Below, piece after piece: positions 50,316 through 62,050 of a DNA stretch of 64,000 bases. A program made the position numbers and the translations under genes. How positions within the stretch are numbered: the stretch's first letter is position 1; each line of letters opens with the position of its first letter. Source of the stretch: Hermatobates lingyangjiaoensis (Eukaryota; Arthropoda; Insecta; Hemiptera; Hermatobatidae); the NCBI GenBank assembly GCA_026182355.1, contig JAPFBL010000314.1:356275-420274 (forward strand). Reading direction: 5' to 3'. Under the pieces are notes generated by a model, which was not told where the DNA came from, ran no database searches, and saw only the letters and a list, made by a program, of their open reading frames with translations.

Positions 50316-53300
50316 GTATAAAATGCTTAAATTACTCCTTAAATATTATTCATTTTTGCTGTATCCGTAAACCTAATGCTTTCCTTATCTTGGTCCTTTC
50401 TTCAACGTTTGTAGGGTTTTAATTAGTCAAAGGTTATCTTAGAATGTAGATGTGTTATCATATGTATTTAGACTTATCATTGTAGGTGTATGACTAAGTT
50501 GGTCAGTTTATTTAGTAATCAGAGAAAAAGTACAATAATATATTACTATTTAGCTATTATAACTGAAGGTAACTGATTCTACAATTTCTTGCTATTGATG
50601 TGTTTACTTTAGTGAGAATGTTTTAATTTCGTTCACTATTCTTAACCGAAATAATTTTATATTGATTTAGTACCAGAGATCATTTAGGTCAAAGTGATTA
50701 ACCATTGTACATTAATAAAACTGAAAAATAATGTTTCAAATAATTCAAAATATAAATATCCAGGATATAAATTATATTCGTATATTCTAGTTGAACTCCC
50801 GTATCTAAGGAACCATTATAAACCTGTTGTTGGTATTCATTGCCATAATTGGTCGAATGTTTGACACCAGTATTGCATATTACATACCTCTTGAATTAGC
50901 ATAGTATGTAACCTACATCTTTGATTTTGATATGGCATACAGAAAATCTCGTTGATTCTGGTATAGTATGTGTACTACCTCTTTTATTCATATATATGAT
51001 GTAGTAAATTCTTATATTCAATATAGTATGAAGCCCTCCCTCTTTGGTTCTGTTACAGCAAATAGTAATTCTTTTTGATTCTTGCGTAATATGTAGCCTG
51101 CCTTTTGGTTTTGATCTAGATTCTGGTATACTATATATCAGACCCCTTTGATATTGATATAGTATTTTACTTACCTCTTTGGTTATAGCAAAGTATGAAA
51201 CCTACCTCTTTGACTCTGGCATAGTATATGACCTACTTCTTTGTTTCTGATATATTAGATAGTAAATCTCTTTAATTTTGGTATAGTATGTGGTCTATCT
51301 TTTGGATTTGTTTTTTTTTTTCTTTTTTTTTAAGATACAAGGAAAGTTGATTTGCCATTTCTGTATTGTAGAGTATTTCAAGTGAATTGAATTTGTTAGA
51401 GTAAATTATAAAGTTAAAACAAAAGTTGTCTATGAATTTAGACAAAAAAATACTACTAATTAACTTAGTTATGAATTTTATCAATGAAAGGAAGTGCAAA
51501 CGAATGAAACATTATCACAGGTTAAAGTAAAGAATAATTAATAAAAACTGCATGGTAAGAATACCTAAATCACTGTCAAGTCAATGTTTAATTGTAAACA
51601 AATAGCAAGTGCCAAGTTTACACTTTTAGTTTTTTTATTTTAAGGGCTTGGATGAGGACGCAAAGGATTATGTTTAAAATAATGGTTTTAGAGGATAAGA
51701 TTGGACTGTCAAGTATGGCTAGTTGTTGGGTTGACGAGTGACTACCCATCAAGGAGAATGTTGAGCTAATAGAAATGCGATGGATGCTTGAGAGGAGAAT
51801 CACAGCAATTGCTGTTTCAGTTACTATACATGATTGTAATCGTGTCGTCGACCTATATGAGTCCTCTTCAAAGGTCCACAGACTTGATGCCTCCTTGATG
51901 TCTATATGGACATTTATTTACCTTCTTGTCACGCTAATGAGACTTCCATCAAAATGTCAAATAATTTTTATCATTTCTTATGTTGAACAGCAAAGAGATC
52001 TGCTTAAAAACATATGAAAAGTTGGCTGTAACGGGAAAACGAAAGAAGAATTGTCTAAAAATATATCAAATCACTGATTCTCAAAAATAACTGAATATGT
52101 ATTTCAGCATCAGTCGTTATCAAGAAAACAAGAGGTCTTTGTATTGTTTACCGTCCCATCTATACTAGCTGGTACATGGCAAGGTACTGTACCTGTTCCT
52201 TTGACGACTTGTGTCAAAATGTAAAAGTATTCTATCAGCTCTTTCTATGTCTTTTACTGTGTAGTTCATCGTGCCATCCTCTTGTAGAGTTTTATATCAA
52301 CATCCAAACTACAGTGAGAAATCAAAAAAAGACTTAAGAAGTTTCAACCGTAAAAAGCTGTCTTCATTAGAGAGATTTGACTCTGAAGAAGACTGCTTGT
52401 TACATTTGAAAGACCTTAGCCTTTTTCTGATTTTTTACTGTTGTTTGGACATTGCTTTTTGTTTCACGTGTCTATTCTGAAATCTTGTTTATATATATAT
52501 AGTAACTGGTGAAGATACTATTGTATATTTTTTTTAATTGATAAAACCTTGTTCAAACGTTTGCGATCTGAAGTATTTTTAATATTGTGTTACCAGTCAT
52601 CCATTTAGGAGATATTTTTGTTATATCGGCTTTATCTTTGAGAATCTGATATGCTGTCTTTTTCCGAAAATAAGACACTGTCAACTTTATTTTTAGGTCA
52701 AAATCCGTGCTAGGGCTTATTCTTGGGAGAGGGCTTCAAATACATTAAGTAGATTTACATATTTTTGTTTAATATTTATTTTTATACAGAAATTTTAAAT
52801 TTATTGCATTGCAGTCATGTCATCTTCTGGAACATCGTCATAAATTATCACAATTTGGAACTTCGTTTGATTTTCCTCGTAATTTATTTCTGTAGAATCA
52901 TTGTCTGAATCTCTCATGTCTTGAAATATAGAGATGGTTAAATTAGTACTTCTTGTCTAAGTATCCTCTTTGAAACGACCTTTAGATGTAAACAAGACAT
53001 TTCTTGAAATATTTTGTTCCAAAGAGTTTTCTCTACTGACAGCTAGAGATACCTACTACATTCAACAGCTTTTTTTTAACGAATTGTATTTTTCACATTA
53101 TTTAACTAGAGCCTATTTTCAGGGGATGGCTTATAGTCCAAAACGTCCCGAAAATCACACTAGGACTTATTTTCGGGGGATGTTTTCTTTTCGGAAAAAG
53201 ACGGAAGCTGTTCAGATGATGTGTATAGGGCGTTATACTTGACCATTTCTTGGACTTTCGCGATAATTTCTAGTATGGTAATACTAGATCTTGGTTCATC

Positions 53301-53535
53301 TGCTAAGAACTCCTAAACAAACGTCAACTCTATGATCAAATGGGAATAGTTAAATAGGAAGTTTTAGAGTCTTTTTGGTGTTTTATAAATCGGCATGATT
53401 CAATCATGTTTTATTCAATCGGTCTTCATACCTTTGTTTGAGAACTGCTCAGATCTCAGTTCTAATAATATTGCCTCAACGAAACAACAATATAAAAGTC
53501 AGTGCTAAGTTCTCAAGGTAAAACACGATACGCTG

Positions 53536-53575
<40 letters not shown>

Positions 53576-54459
53576 GGGGGGGGGTTTTTAACAAGTTGTT
53601 ACTTTATATGCAAAAATTCAAAAATAAATGGAAAAAATAAAAAAATAGGTTTTAATAAAATGATTCAAATTTCTTCAAAAAACTTCAAGTTGTAATTAAA
53701 AAAAATATTTTTTAACCAAAAAAAAATTGAAAAATTTATTGTGTTCTTTAATGAGGCTAGGTATCCTCAAAGTTATTGATCATATATTGTGACATATATA
53801 TTTCCATAGTGACTCTTTGTGGATGAAACTTTGTTTGTAGGAGTCCTAGTTGGAGAGAGAAGGTTAGTGTGAGGTTTGTTAGTTCCCCTAAAAACAAGAT
53901 TTTTTTTCCTTTAGACCTCATATTTTTATCGTGTTTCGTTTTATGTTGGATTGTATGCCTCAGTAATGCCATGATGTAGAGGTGACATTTTTAGAGGTAT
54001 TCTCTCTTTCAAAATCATGTCCACCTACTAATATGTAACAGCCCTAAAATTACTATAACAATCAGAAATTATTCAACTAATTAATTAATAAAACTATTAT
54101 TTTCATTTTAGCTTGAAGAAGAAAATGCGAAATTATTGGAAGAATTGGCGAAACTGCAATTGGCTTTCAGCAAAATAGAAGAAGAGAAGAAAAAATATGA
54201 ATCAATATCCAAGAATTTAGCATTTAATCTGTCCTCTTTGTTCAAGACTGCCCAAGCTGAAATATCAAGGAAGAATAGAACCATATTGAACTTAGGCAGA
54301 GGTGAGTTCGTTTTACTGCTACTTTTTTGAATTAACTACTGTAGTACTGACTGGTTAAGTTTTGACTGAGCAAGTCCAGTATCACTTTTGTTCCGTGCCT
54401 GACGAAAGCCAGCGTTTGAACCCAATGGTTTGAATGTCACATTTACATTAGACATGATG

Positions 54460-54491
<32 letters not shown>

Positions 54492-55138
54492 TAATTTTTT
54501 TGAGGGTTGAGGTCCAATGATTTTAAACTAGTCCTTTTGCCGACGTTTTGACATATATTTATGTCATCTTCAGGGCCACAACATGATTGTTTTACAATTA
54601 GCACTACTATTACTACTATTTGGTAATTTATTACATTTTAATATGTACGGTAACAAAGAGGAATTTATTGATAAATCAGTTATTTCGACTATAGATTTCG
54701 AAATAGATTTTTTTAGACTATAGATTTTTTTTATACATTGACATAAGGATATTGTTATAATTATTCTATTGCTTTAGAATTATTTCATAAGTAATCAAAT
54801 TCATTAAGGTAATCAAATAGTGATCTCTATACTTATGAAATCATTCTAAAGCAATAGAATAATTATAACAATATCCTTATGTCAATGTATAAAAAAAAAA
54901 TCCATAGTCGAAATAACTGATTTATCAATATATTCCTCTTTGTTACTGTACATATTAAAATGTAATAAATACCAAATAGTAGTAATAGTAGTGCTAATTG
55001 TAAAACAATCATGTTGTAGCCCTGAAGATGACATAAATATATGTCAAAACGTCGGCAAAAGGACTAGTTTAAAGTCATTGGACCTGAACCCTCAAAAAAA
55101 TTACATCATATTGGGTCAAGAAAACAAATCATGAATAT

Positions 55139-55177
<39 letters not shown>

Positions 55178-58100
55178 GTGTGTGTTTCAAAACACTCTTT
55201 TTGAATCCTTGGTTTTATCACTTTAATGAAAGATTAATAAAATGTGTATTAACGGAAATCTGCTCTCTAATAAGTGGCAAATACAAGGATTCAAAAAGAG
55301 TTTAATGAAATGTGTACTAACGAAAACCTGCTCCTTTGAACTAGTGAGAATGATAACTACAGATTAAGAACATACAACAGAAAACAAATATATTAAAGTC
55401 AAAAGGCAAATTAACATCTCTTTTTTACCATTATACAATAGGGTGTATCAATCTATTTCTGTATATAATCTATGGTGTATATATATATATTCTTTATTTT
55501 TATTCTTGATATTTTTGATATTGCTCTAAACTTATTTGTTTCACTATTCTACTCCTTTCTATGGAGGCGCAATAATTTTTTTAAATATACTGAGCTAAAA
55601 AAGATTGGGTATCTATATAGGTTCTATGGATCCATGTTATGAATTCATTGAATGCAAAATTTGAATAGATTTACATTGTTTTTATTTTAGAAGTTGAAGA
55701 GAAGCTTCACACTTATAGACGTTTACCTGTTGTACTATTCAAGAGTAAAATAGTGCCCATTAACCTTGAGCTAGTAAAATTACGTACTGGTCTCCCTTAC
55801 AAGTAGTAACCATGCCTGAGTTTGTTCAACTTCGGTGGACTACTAGAAACAGGTGTATTCAGAACATGGTTTGGTGAATTCTCTTTGAATTTTTTAGGGA
55901 TATTAAATCTACTGTAATTGCAATGACTATGCTAAGTTCAGTCTTTGTAGGGTAAAAAGTTAATGAAATGGACTCCACATATAATTTTTTTTAACTAGAT
56001 TCTAAAGCCTAACCTTTAGAAAAAAAAATAACAAAGAAATGTTCCTGCCTTCCAATATGAAACAGATGTACACTCCATACCCTCACCCACTTCCATCCTA
56101 TTCCCAGTCAGTTGTACCACAGACACTCACCCTTAGGTTCGTACTCTCTTCCTTATTTTATTTTTATTTTGTACTATATTACTTTGTACTATAGATAGAT
56201 CTCTGATGACATTGTATTTTTTAGTTAATGCATGAAGAACACTACGTGTTCGAAACGCGTTGTTTATACGATTAAATTGTTATATGTGGAGATCATGTCA
56301 TTATCTTTTTACCCTAGACTGAATAAATACCACATAACTGATTGCACTACGTTAGAATTAATTTCAGTCTTTTAGCGAAACTAACTATTCTTGCATCTCA
56401 AATAGAACTTTAAATCTTGTTATTGACTTCCCTCAGATAGGTGAATTTATCTAATTAATATCTTTATGCCACATGCTGGTTATCAATATGAGGATAACTG
56501 GGTATCCTTAAAGATACTATAATTTATAAAAGACTGTTAAAATAATTTAAATTTAGTACTCAAAAATACAAATTGAAAACATCAGATGCCATTGTCTATC
56601 ATTTCTATGCTAAGCAGCCTCAGATGACTTGAGGAATAAACAAAGGTACATGGTAAAGGATTGAAATTAAACTGTTAAAATTTATTCTTTTTGGATGTTT
56701 AAGATGCTTTCCTATTTCTCTATTCCTTCCTCTTCCTCTCATGTTTCTTTTATATTTATGAAACAAGCATGTTGACACAATTGTGTAGAAACGTGAATGA
56801 TTGTTTCTATTTTTTTTTTTTTTTTTGAGCGTCAAATATATTTGAGTATGTAATGATATTTTGAACAGTTATTCGTCGTCAGGAGAAGACGAAGACAACA
56901 CTCTCGTTCTCTTCGTCTTCCGATCTTCTCCTGATGGCGAAAAATCGACTATAATAAACTCTTTGTCAGTTATGAGTCCTGTTATCACTTCCGGATATAT
57001 ATATGTATATATATATTTATATTTATATATATAAAACTAAAGTTTTGTTTCTTTTTCACGGTCAATACATTTATCAATTATATTATATTATTATTAATAT
57101 ATATAGACCAATTAAAAAGAAGATAGCACACAGATAGACACAGGAATAACTCACTTCTATATTTTGACCATAGTCGTCATCAGAATGCGAAGAGTCCCTC
57201 AGGAATACAGAGCGGCGACACCTGCCTTCCTGCGGAACTCTTCGCCTACTGAAGACGACGATGGTCGAAATATAGAAATGAGTTATTCCTGCGTCCACCT
57301 GTGTGCCATGTTCTTTTTAATTGGTTTTATACAAAAGTCGTCTAGACCGTTACATTTAATATATATATATATATAAAACTAAAATTTATCGGGACTCGGT
57401 CAGTTCTTCAGGTTCAAATTAAACTCTCATTGCCAACGTTTCGGTTGGTAATGAGAGTTTAATAATTACAACACTGTGTCACGTGTTCATTCAAACTTCA
57501 GTTGTTGTTAAAATCCACAGACTCATTTTCTTTGTAAAATAATTTGTAATGTAATACTTAGTTTTTCTGTTTCAAAATGTATACTTCTGCCTATGAAAAA
57601 GGTTTTAAATAAAAACCGAAACGTTGGCAATGAGAGTTTAATTTGAACCTGAAGAACTGACCGAGTCCCGATAAATTTTAGTTTAGTTTCTATTCCACGG
57701 TCGATACTTTTATCAATATATATATATACTCGAGTTCAACATCAAAGAAATGTAACACAAAGAATAAAAACACATTTACAAAATCAAATTTTCGGGCAAT
57801 CTGTCTTCAGGAGAAAAGAGAAAGGGAGTCCAAGAACGTTAATTTCAGTTTGTAAGCGTTGTGTTTACTCTGTGTGTTACTCTTCGATTTTGAACTAGTA
57901 TTGTGTCCGGTTTGGATCGTCTTTCAGTTCATTAAGTGAATATATATAATCTTCTAAACCATATTATGAACTTGAATGTAATTTAATAATATATATGACA
58001 TATTATATATAATTAGTATTTCATTATATATAATATAATAATAATAATATACTCGTATAATATTGAATATAATAGAAATAAATAGTCCTCATTAGGGTCT

Positions 58101-61100
58101 CACTTGAACTCAGAACAAGTTATAATAACAATAATATAACTCTGTCCTCTTTTGAGTTAACTTGTCAAGATAGTGTTTTAACATGTAAACCATATTTAGT
58201 GTGCGACTTTATCTTGCTTTCTTTGTTTTAGTATTGAGAACAGAACGTTTCGAAGGAGATCTTCTCCATACAGCAGATATGAGAAGAATTGTGTGAGAAG
58301 AACAAGAACTTCTAGTAGATATAATGATAGTGAAAAATGTAATGTAAGATTTCGAAATAATGATCCAGTGGAGTTCAAGAAGTGTATAAGTGTTAGAGAA
58401 TCACAGTCAGGGAATTCTAGTGTTAATGAAAAGTTAAGTCCTTTAGTTGGTGAGGAAGTTAAAGGGGCAACACCTGCTTTGGTTAGCTTAGAAAGTATTG
58501 AAGAAGCTGTTGTTGAAACTTCTGGGGAAAATATTAAAAATGTATCTGGTAATGTTGATGGTCCAATAGAAGGTAAACAAATAGAAATAAGTGAACAAAA
58601 TGCATTGATTCCTCCAACAGAGTTCTCAAAGAGAATGTATGCCAAGATTTGTGGAAAAGTTTCAGTAAAAGGAGTTTCATTGGTTTTGAATAGATTGCAT
58701 TCTGAATCAAAAGATTCGAGTAATGAGGAGCAGAGTCATAATATTGCTAAGAATTGTATTGTTAACGGAGAAGTGGGCGAAAACGATGCTAAAACTTCAA
58801 AGATTAACGGTGATGTGCCTTCTTTGAGCCGAAATAGTTCAAGTTTTAGAAACAGCAATGACTCCCACTTTCTTAGTACTGCTGATAGTAATCCAGTTGA
58901 TCCAGTTAATATCGTAAACTTATCAAGTATTGAATACAAAGAAAGAAAATTAACAAATAATGGAGATAAGTTGGCAGAAGTGAATACTGTTGAGGAAACA
59001 ATAGCGATAGTTGAAAATGGTGCTCAAAAAAAAGTGACAAGTTTTCTGCTAAATGATGGTGAGGAGAAAAACGAGTCACCAAGGAGACTGAGATCAGGAA
59101 AACTATTGAAATCTGAACAAAAGAAAAAACATATTAGTGTGAGTAAAGATAAAAAGGAACTGATTGAATCACTTTTTGGCTCGCCAGTTAAATGGTCTGA
59201 TGGTGATTCGGTGGACGTTTGTCCTTATAATATTAATATGAGTTCTTTGTCCCTGTCTGAGGACTCGTGTAGCCAGCATCCTCATGACAGTGAGTTATCA
59301 CAACATGCCAATCGTAACAGTAATGATAGTAAAGATGAGAAAAAAGATGGAGAAGAGGGAGCTGATAAGAGCCAGCCGAGCTGCAAACAGCCTGCAATTC
59401 TTAAATCGCAAACTGATGCTGCAACTCCTCACTATCATCATCCAGATGAAATAACCATTGGTTTGTTTGATGATACAGTTCAGTTTGTTACTGCTCTTTC
59501 CTCAATCAAACCAAAACTAAGCCCACTCAATACTCCTGAAAAAGTGAAGAACGACTCACTTTCTCCAAGCAAGAGTCTGTCACAATGTAGTGTTGAAAGT
59601 CAGGTGACTTCATTCAAAGGAATAGTTAATAATGAAAAACCCATTAATGTTTTAAAACCACGCAAGGAACCGAGGAAAACATCAGAAGAATCAAGTACAA
59701 CTGAAATCTCTCCTAAATCACCCATTCAAGCAAAATCGAAACAACCCTGCCGTATTTCTAGTTTAGGTGATAAAGCATTTGCTTCAGTTTATCATAAATG
59801 GTCGAGTTTCAACGAAAGTATTCAAAATCATCACGCATCTGTAAGAAAAGTAAGAGTATCTCATTTCTCAAAAGCCTTGGCTAAAAGTGATTCTAATCCT
59901 ATTCGAAGTGAGCAAAGTAGTATAGTAACTGATAAAATGAAAGAACCAACAAAACAAAAAGAAGTTGTTGAAGCTTGTAATAACATATCTAACACCAATC
60001 CTTCGACTTTAGATGTTAAAACTCAAGAAAATTTGGATTCAAAGAAGGAAAACGAAGGAAATGCTGAATCGAATAAACCAGTGATTAATAAGCAGGTTGT
60101 TTCGATTCCTGAATCACCAAAGTCTCAGAATAAGCGAGATGAAAAAGGGACGAAATCGATTGAAATATTGAAAAGGGTAAAGCAGTAAAAAGAAGAGGTA
60201 ATGATTCGAAACGCAAAGCTGTAGAGAAAAAGGTGGAGAAAAAAACGGAAGAAGAAACTGTATCTGTTTTACCAAAAAAGTCTGTTGAAGTTGAACCTGA
60301 GAAGAAGAAAGCTAGGATTAGCAGTGGAAGGGACGCGGTTAGCGAAAAGGAAAGTACTTGCTCAAAGTGCAGCTGTGACAGTGACAAGAGAAGTAGTAGA
60401 GGGAAAAACAAATCAGAAGACCAAGAAAAATCAAGAGGTTCTGATAAAAAAACAAAGTCCTCTCAAAGGCGGTGGCACAGGAGAAGAAGTCGAAGCCCAT
60501 CTGTGTTCGATTCTAGGCAGATTTATCGCAATAGAAGGAGGGAAATGCATTTTATATCTAATCGAGAAATGAGATTTGGTAAACTTTTTTTTAAAGGAAG
60601 GCCGGTTTTAAATAGATGTAACAGTCCTTTTGTTAGAAAAGCAATGAATAGGGGTTACCCAAAATATAGGAATGTTGAAGGTGGTAGAGAAAAGAGGTAT
60701 CCTTTTCCTAGACCTACGCATGATTTGAGAGAAGACATTAATAATTACAATTTACATTCCAAGGTACCTTATAACCAGATAAGTAATGGAGAGTGCAGAA
60801 CAGCTTTAGAAGAAACAAACAGAAGAAAGAATACTTCGTTAAGTTCAAGTCCTTGTCGTCCTTTACATGTGCCTTCTACACCTTCGCGTAAATCAAACTG
60901 GAAGGCTTCCACGACCTCTGCCACTCTTGTACCCAGTTCATCGACCGAAAATATTTCCGAACCAACTGAAATATTTCCCAATTTTGGCAGAAATTGTAAC
61001 AATATACCATGGAGACTGATTCCTATAGAGTATAATATAAACAATAGTGTAGCACCGCCTGTTTGTCCCAGTGTTCCAAATGTCGAAGTCCAAGATAGTT

Positions 61101-61273
61101 TAACACCTAAATCTCCAACTCCAACTACCCCCACCAAAGTAAACTTAGTACAAAATTCTGCGGAGAAGAAGACAGATTCGCCAATCAAACGGGTCTTTGT
61201 TGCTAAAAAAAAGACCCTTAAATTTTCCACCATGTCTGCCAGCTCAAATTCTGTAAAGGATGCATCAAAATGA
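50250..61273 (+). CDS. FLASH: FLASH/CASP8AP2-like protein, multi-exon, apparently frameshifted
   Basis: FLASH binds Lsm11 of the U7 snRNP through its N-terminus and recruits the cleavage complex to histone pre-mRNA in nuclear histone locus bodies. Proposed exons: 50250-50315, 54112-54301, possibly 55691-55720, and 58232-61273. Exon 1 begins METGET-like with DIYSDL, resembling the DIY motif of FLASH; exon 2 is a coiled coil ending SSLFKTAQAEISRKNRTI, resembling the FLASH segment ALIKTARVEINRKD. Exons 1 and 2 join in phase 0. The long last exon is low-complexity, Ser/Lys-rich and partly Arg-Ser-rich, typical of the poorly conserved FLASH body; I found no C-terminal Myb/SANT domain. Frame changes by -1 between 60164 and 60188. 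Exon 2 leaves phase 1 and the last exon enters needing phase 2, so at least one exon between them is unresolved. AATAAA at 61998-62003 may end the transcript. Assignment is by short motifs only. Confidence 0.6.
50865..51305. repeat. Degenerate ~36-40-bp tandem repeat in FLASH-like intron 1
   Basis: About a dozen eroded units around CTCTTTGATTCTGGTATAG and TATGTAACCTACC. Confidence 0.65.
52654..53204. mobile_element. MITE of the GTCTTTTTCCGAAAATAAG family, copy 3
   Basis: About 550 bp in intron 1 of the FLASH-like gene with inverted ends. The open stretch at 52970-53242 parallels one on the opposite strand of copy 2, but only because the copies are inverted relatives; I do not treat it as a gene. 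Confidence 0.65.
53536..53584. repeat. A32 run joined directly to G17
   Basis: Two long homopolymers abut without spacer. It could be a real A/G microsatellite or a sequencing/assembly artefact. Confidence 0.9.
54112..54301 (+). CDS. FLASH: FLASH-like exon 2 (coiled coil)
   Basis: Acceptor TCATTTTAG, donor GTGAGT. 63 codons in phase 0 starting LEEENAKLLEELAKLQLAF; heptad-like Leu/Ile spacing; ends AEISRKNRTILNLGR plus one base. The K-T-A-x-x-E-I-x-R-K pattern is the best match to FLASH. Confidence 0.7.
54542..54573 (-). ncRNA. Dead hammerhead, family H, left arm (GAAA to AAAA)
   Basis: Minus strand: CTGAAGA (54573-54567), stem II GACATA/TATGTC, then AAAA in place of GAAA, then CGTC and GGC. 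Loss of the catalytic G12 should abolish cleavage; the mirror arm at 55022-55053 has the same change. Confidence 0.6.
55022..55053 (+). ncRNA. Dead hammerhead, family H, right arm (GAAA to AAAA)
   Basis: Mirror of 54542-54573 with the same G12 to A change, so the mutation predates, or was copied with, the palindrome. Stem I GCC/GGC is kept. Confidence 0.6.
55193..55300. repeat. Short inverted repeat
   Basis: CTCTTTTTGAATCCTTG and its inverse around a ~70-bp loop after a (TA)n/(TG)n tract; flanking direct repeats contain AATGTGTACTAACGRAAA. Confidence 0.65.
55691..55720 (+). CDS. FLASH: Candidate FLASH-like exon 3
   Basis: Acceptor TTTATTTTAG. Its first two bases complete a Glu codon with the base left by exon 2 and it reads VEEKLHTYR, continuing the coiled coil. 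Donor GTTTAC is weak and its phase does not match the last exon, so either another small exon follows or it reads on to TAG at 55804-55806 as an alternative end. Confidence 0.35.
55948..56311. repeat. Foldback of two decayed family B elements
   Basis: GTAGGGTAAAAAG ends; right arm has GCATGAAGAACAC with GAAACGCG, so the first box is lost. Confidence 0.65.
56872..56945. repeat. Short hairpin, family K relative
   Basis: CGTCAGGAGAAGACGAAGA and its inverse. No gene within 56350-56870 either. Confidence 0.6.
57108..57325. repeat. Foldback, family K
   Basis: ACCAATTAAAAAGAA arms; centre GCGGCGACACCTGCC is GC-rich. Small ORFs on both strands are arm reflections. Confidence 0.75.
57249..57274 (+). 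ncRNA. Hammerhead-like core, family K
   Basis: CTGAAGA 57249-57255, extra C, stem II GAC/GTC, GAAA 57267-57270, stem III ATAT, then A. Stems are minimal and stem I is unclear. The mirror arm (about 57163-57183, minus) has lost the G of GAAA. Confidence 0.4.
57375..57684. repeat. Foldback, family D
   Basis: TCGGGACTCGGTCAGTTC arms; core reads CTATGAAAAAGG then CCGAAACGTTGG. (TA)n at both ends. Confidence 0.8.
58232..61273 (+). CDS. FLASH: FLASH-like large last exon with internal frame change
   Basis: Acceptor TTTGTTTTAG at 58231. The first frame is open from 58232 (one base plus IENRTFRRRSSPYSRYEK) to a stop at 60186-60188; the second is open from after TGA at 60161-60163 to TGA at 61271-61273. 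Both frames have the same Lys/Ser/Glu-rich composition and the second continues the basic theme (KAVKRRGNDSKRK). Loss of one base in the A4G3 run at 60171-60177 would explain it. Later parts include SQRRWHRRRSRSPS and TPKSPTPTTPTK. Confidence 0.65.
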
Positions 61274-62030
61274 TTGTATTAGTGAGGAGACAGTTCATAA
61301 GCTTTTGTTGACAATAATTTAATTTATCTTTGGTGCTGATTTAAGTTTAAAAAGGAACTTCTTCCTCAACTAAACTCATTTTCATTTGTACATATATATA
61401 AATTATAAATGTATTTATTCCTCTAATGACTAAAGGAGCATCATAATTTGTGCAATATTTTGAAGAGTGACGTATTTATTTGTAGAGTTTGGTTGCAGTC
61501 AAATTTATTGTATGATTTATTATTTATAAATCATACAATATTATGAATATGCATAATTTAATACTCTTGTTTGTAGTAATAGTACGATTGAGGGTGTTTG
61601 TGAACTGAATCATCTCACCCCGAATTAGTTCTTTTCTGCTCAAATAGTTTCGAAGTTTCTCTTTTTGTAAGTTGACAACGTGCATTTATTGAACGGTATA
61701 ATTACGCTTTGTTTCAATACTGAAGAGTATAATATTTGTAAAGATGTCCCTCTCACGAGTTTTTATATCCTTGATCAAGGAATCACCTGTGTGACCCGAG
61801 TACTATCAACTTATTCCTATTCATATCACAGTAATTTCCCAAAATGTTTCTGCCTTAAGGACTAAAGTCTTACTCTTTGACTTTACTGTAAATATTGTAA
61901 CATTAATTATTGTTTTTTATTTAATGAATTGCATATAGAAGATATTTGCATTGTAAATACACATTATTTTTAAATGTTTGGCTACTTGAGTTTTATCAAT
62001 AAAGTCAAAAATCTATTTATTGTTATGAAA
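61274..62030 (+). other. Probable 3' untranslated region of the FLASH-like gene
   Basis: AT-rich and without an ORF of interest. It contains a short perfect hairpin around 61509-61540 and AATAAA at 61998-62003, followed within 40 bp by a (TA)n tract and a foldback element. Confidence 0.4.
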
Positions 62031-62050
62031 TATAATGATATATATATATA

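Larger units (their letters stand above)
54488..55109. repeat. 620-bp palindrome, family H
   Basis: Nearly perfect inverted arms of about 270 bp, bounded by (TA)n on both sides, in the FLASH-like intron 2. Each arm carries a G12-mutated hammerhead. Confidence 0.88.

Noticed and set aside
58196..58645. 149-aa minus-strand ORF, and others opposite 58-61 kb
   Set aside because: Antisense shadows of the FLASH-like last exon; no independent signal.
60171..60188. Programmed -1 frameshift or tiny intron in the FLASH-like exon
   Set aside because: There is no X-XXY-YYZ heptamer in the zero frame, and GT-AG pairs here are far too short or keep the frame.
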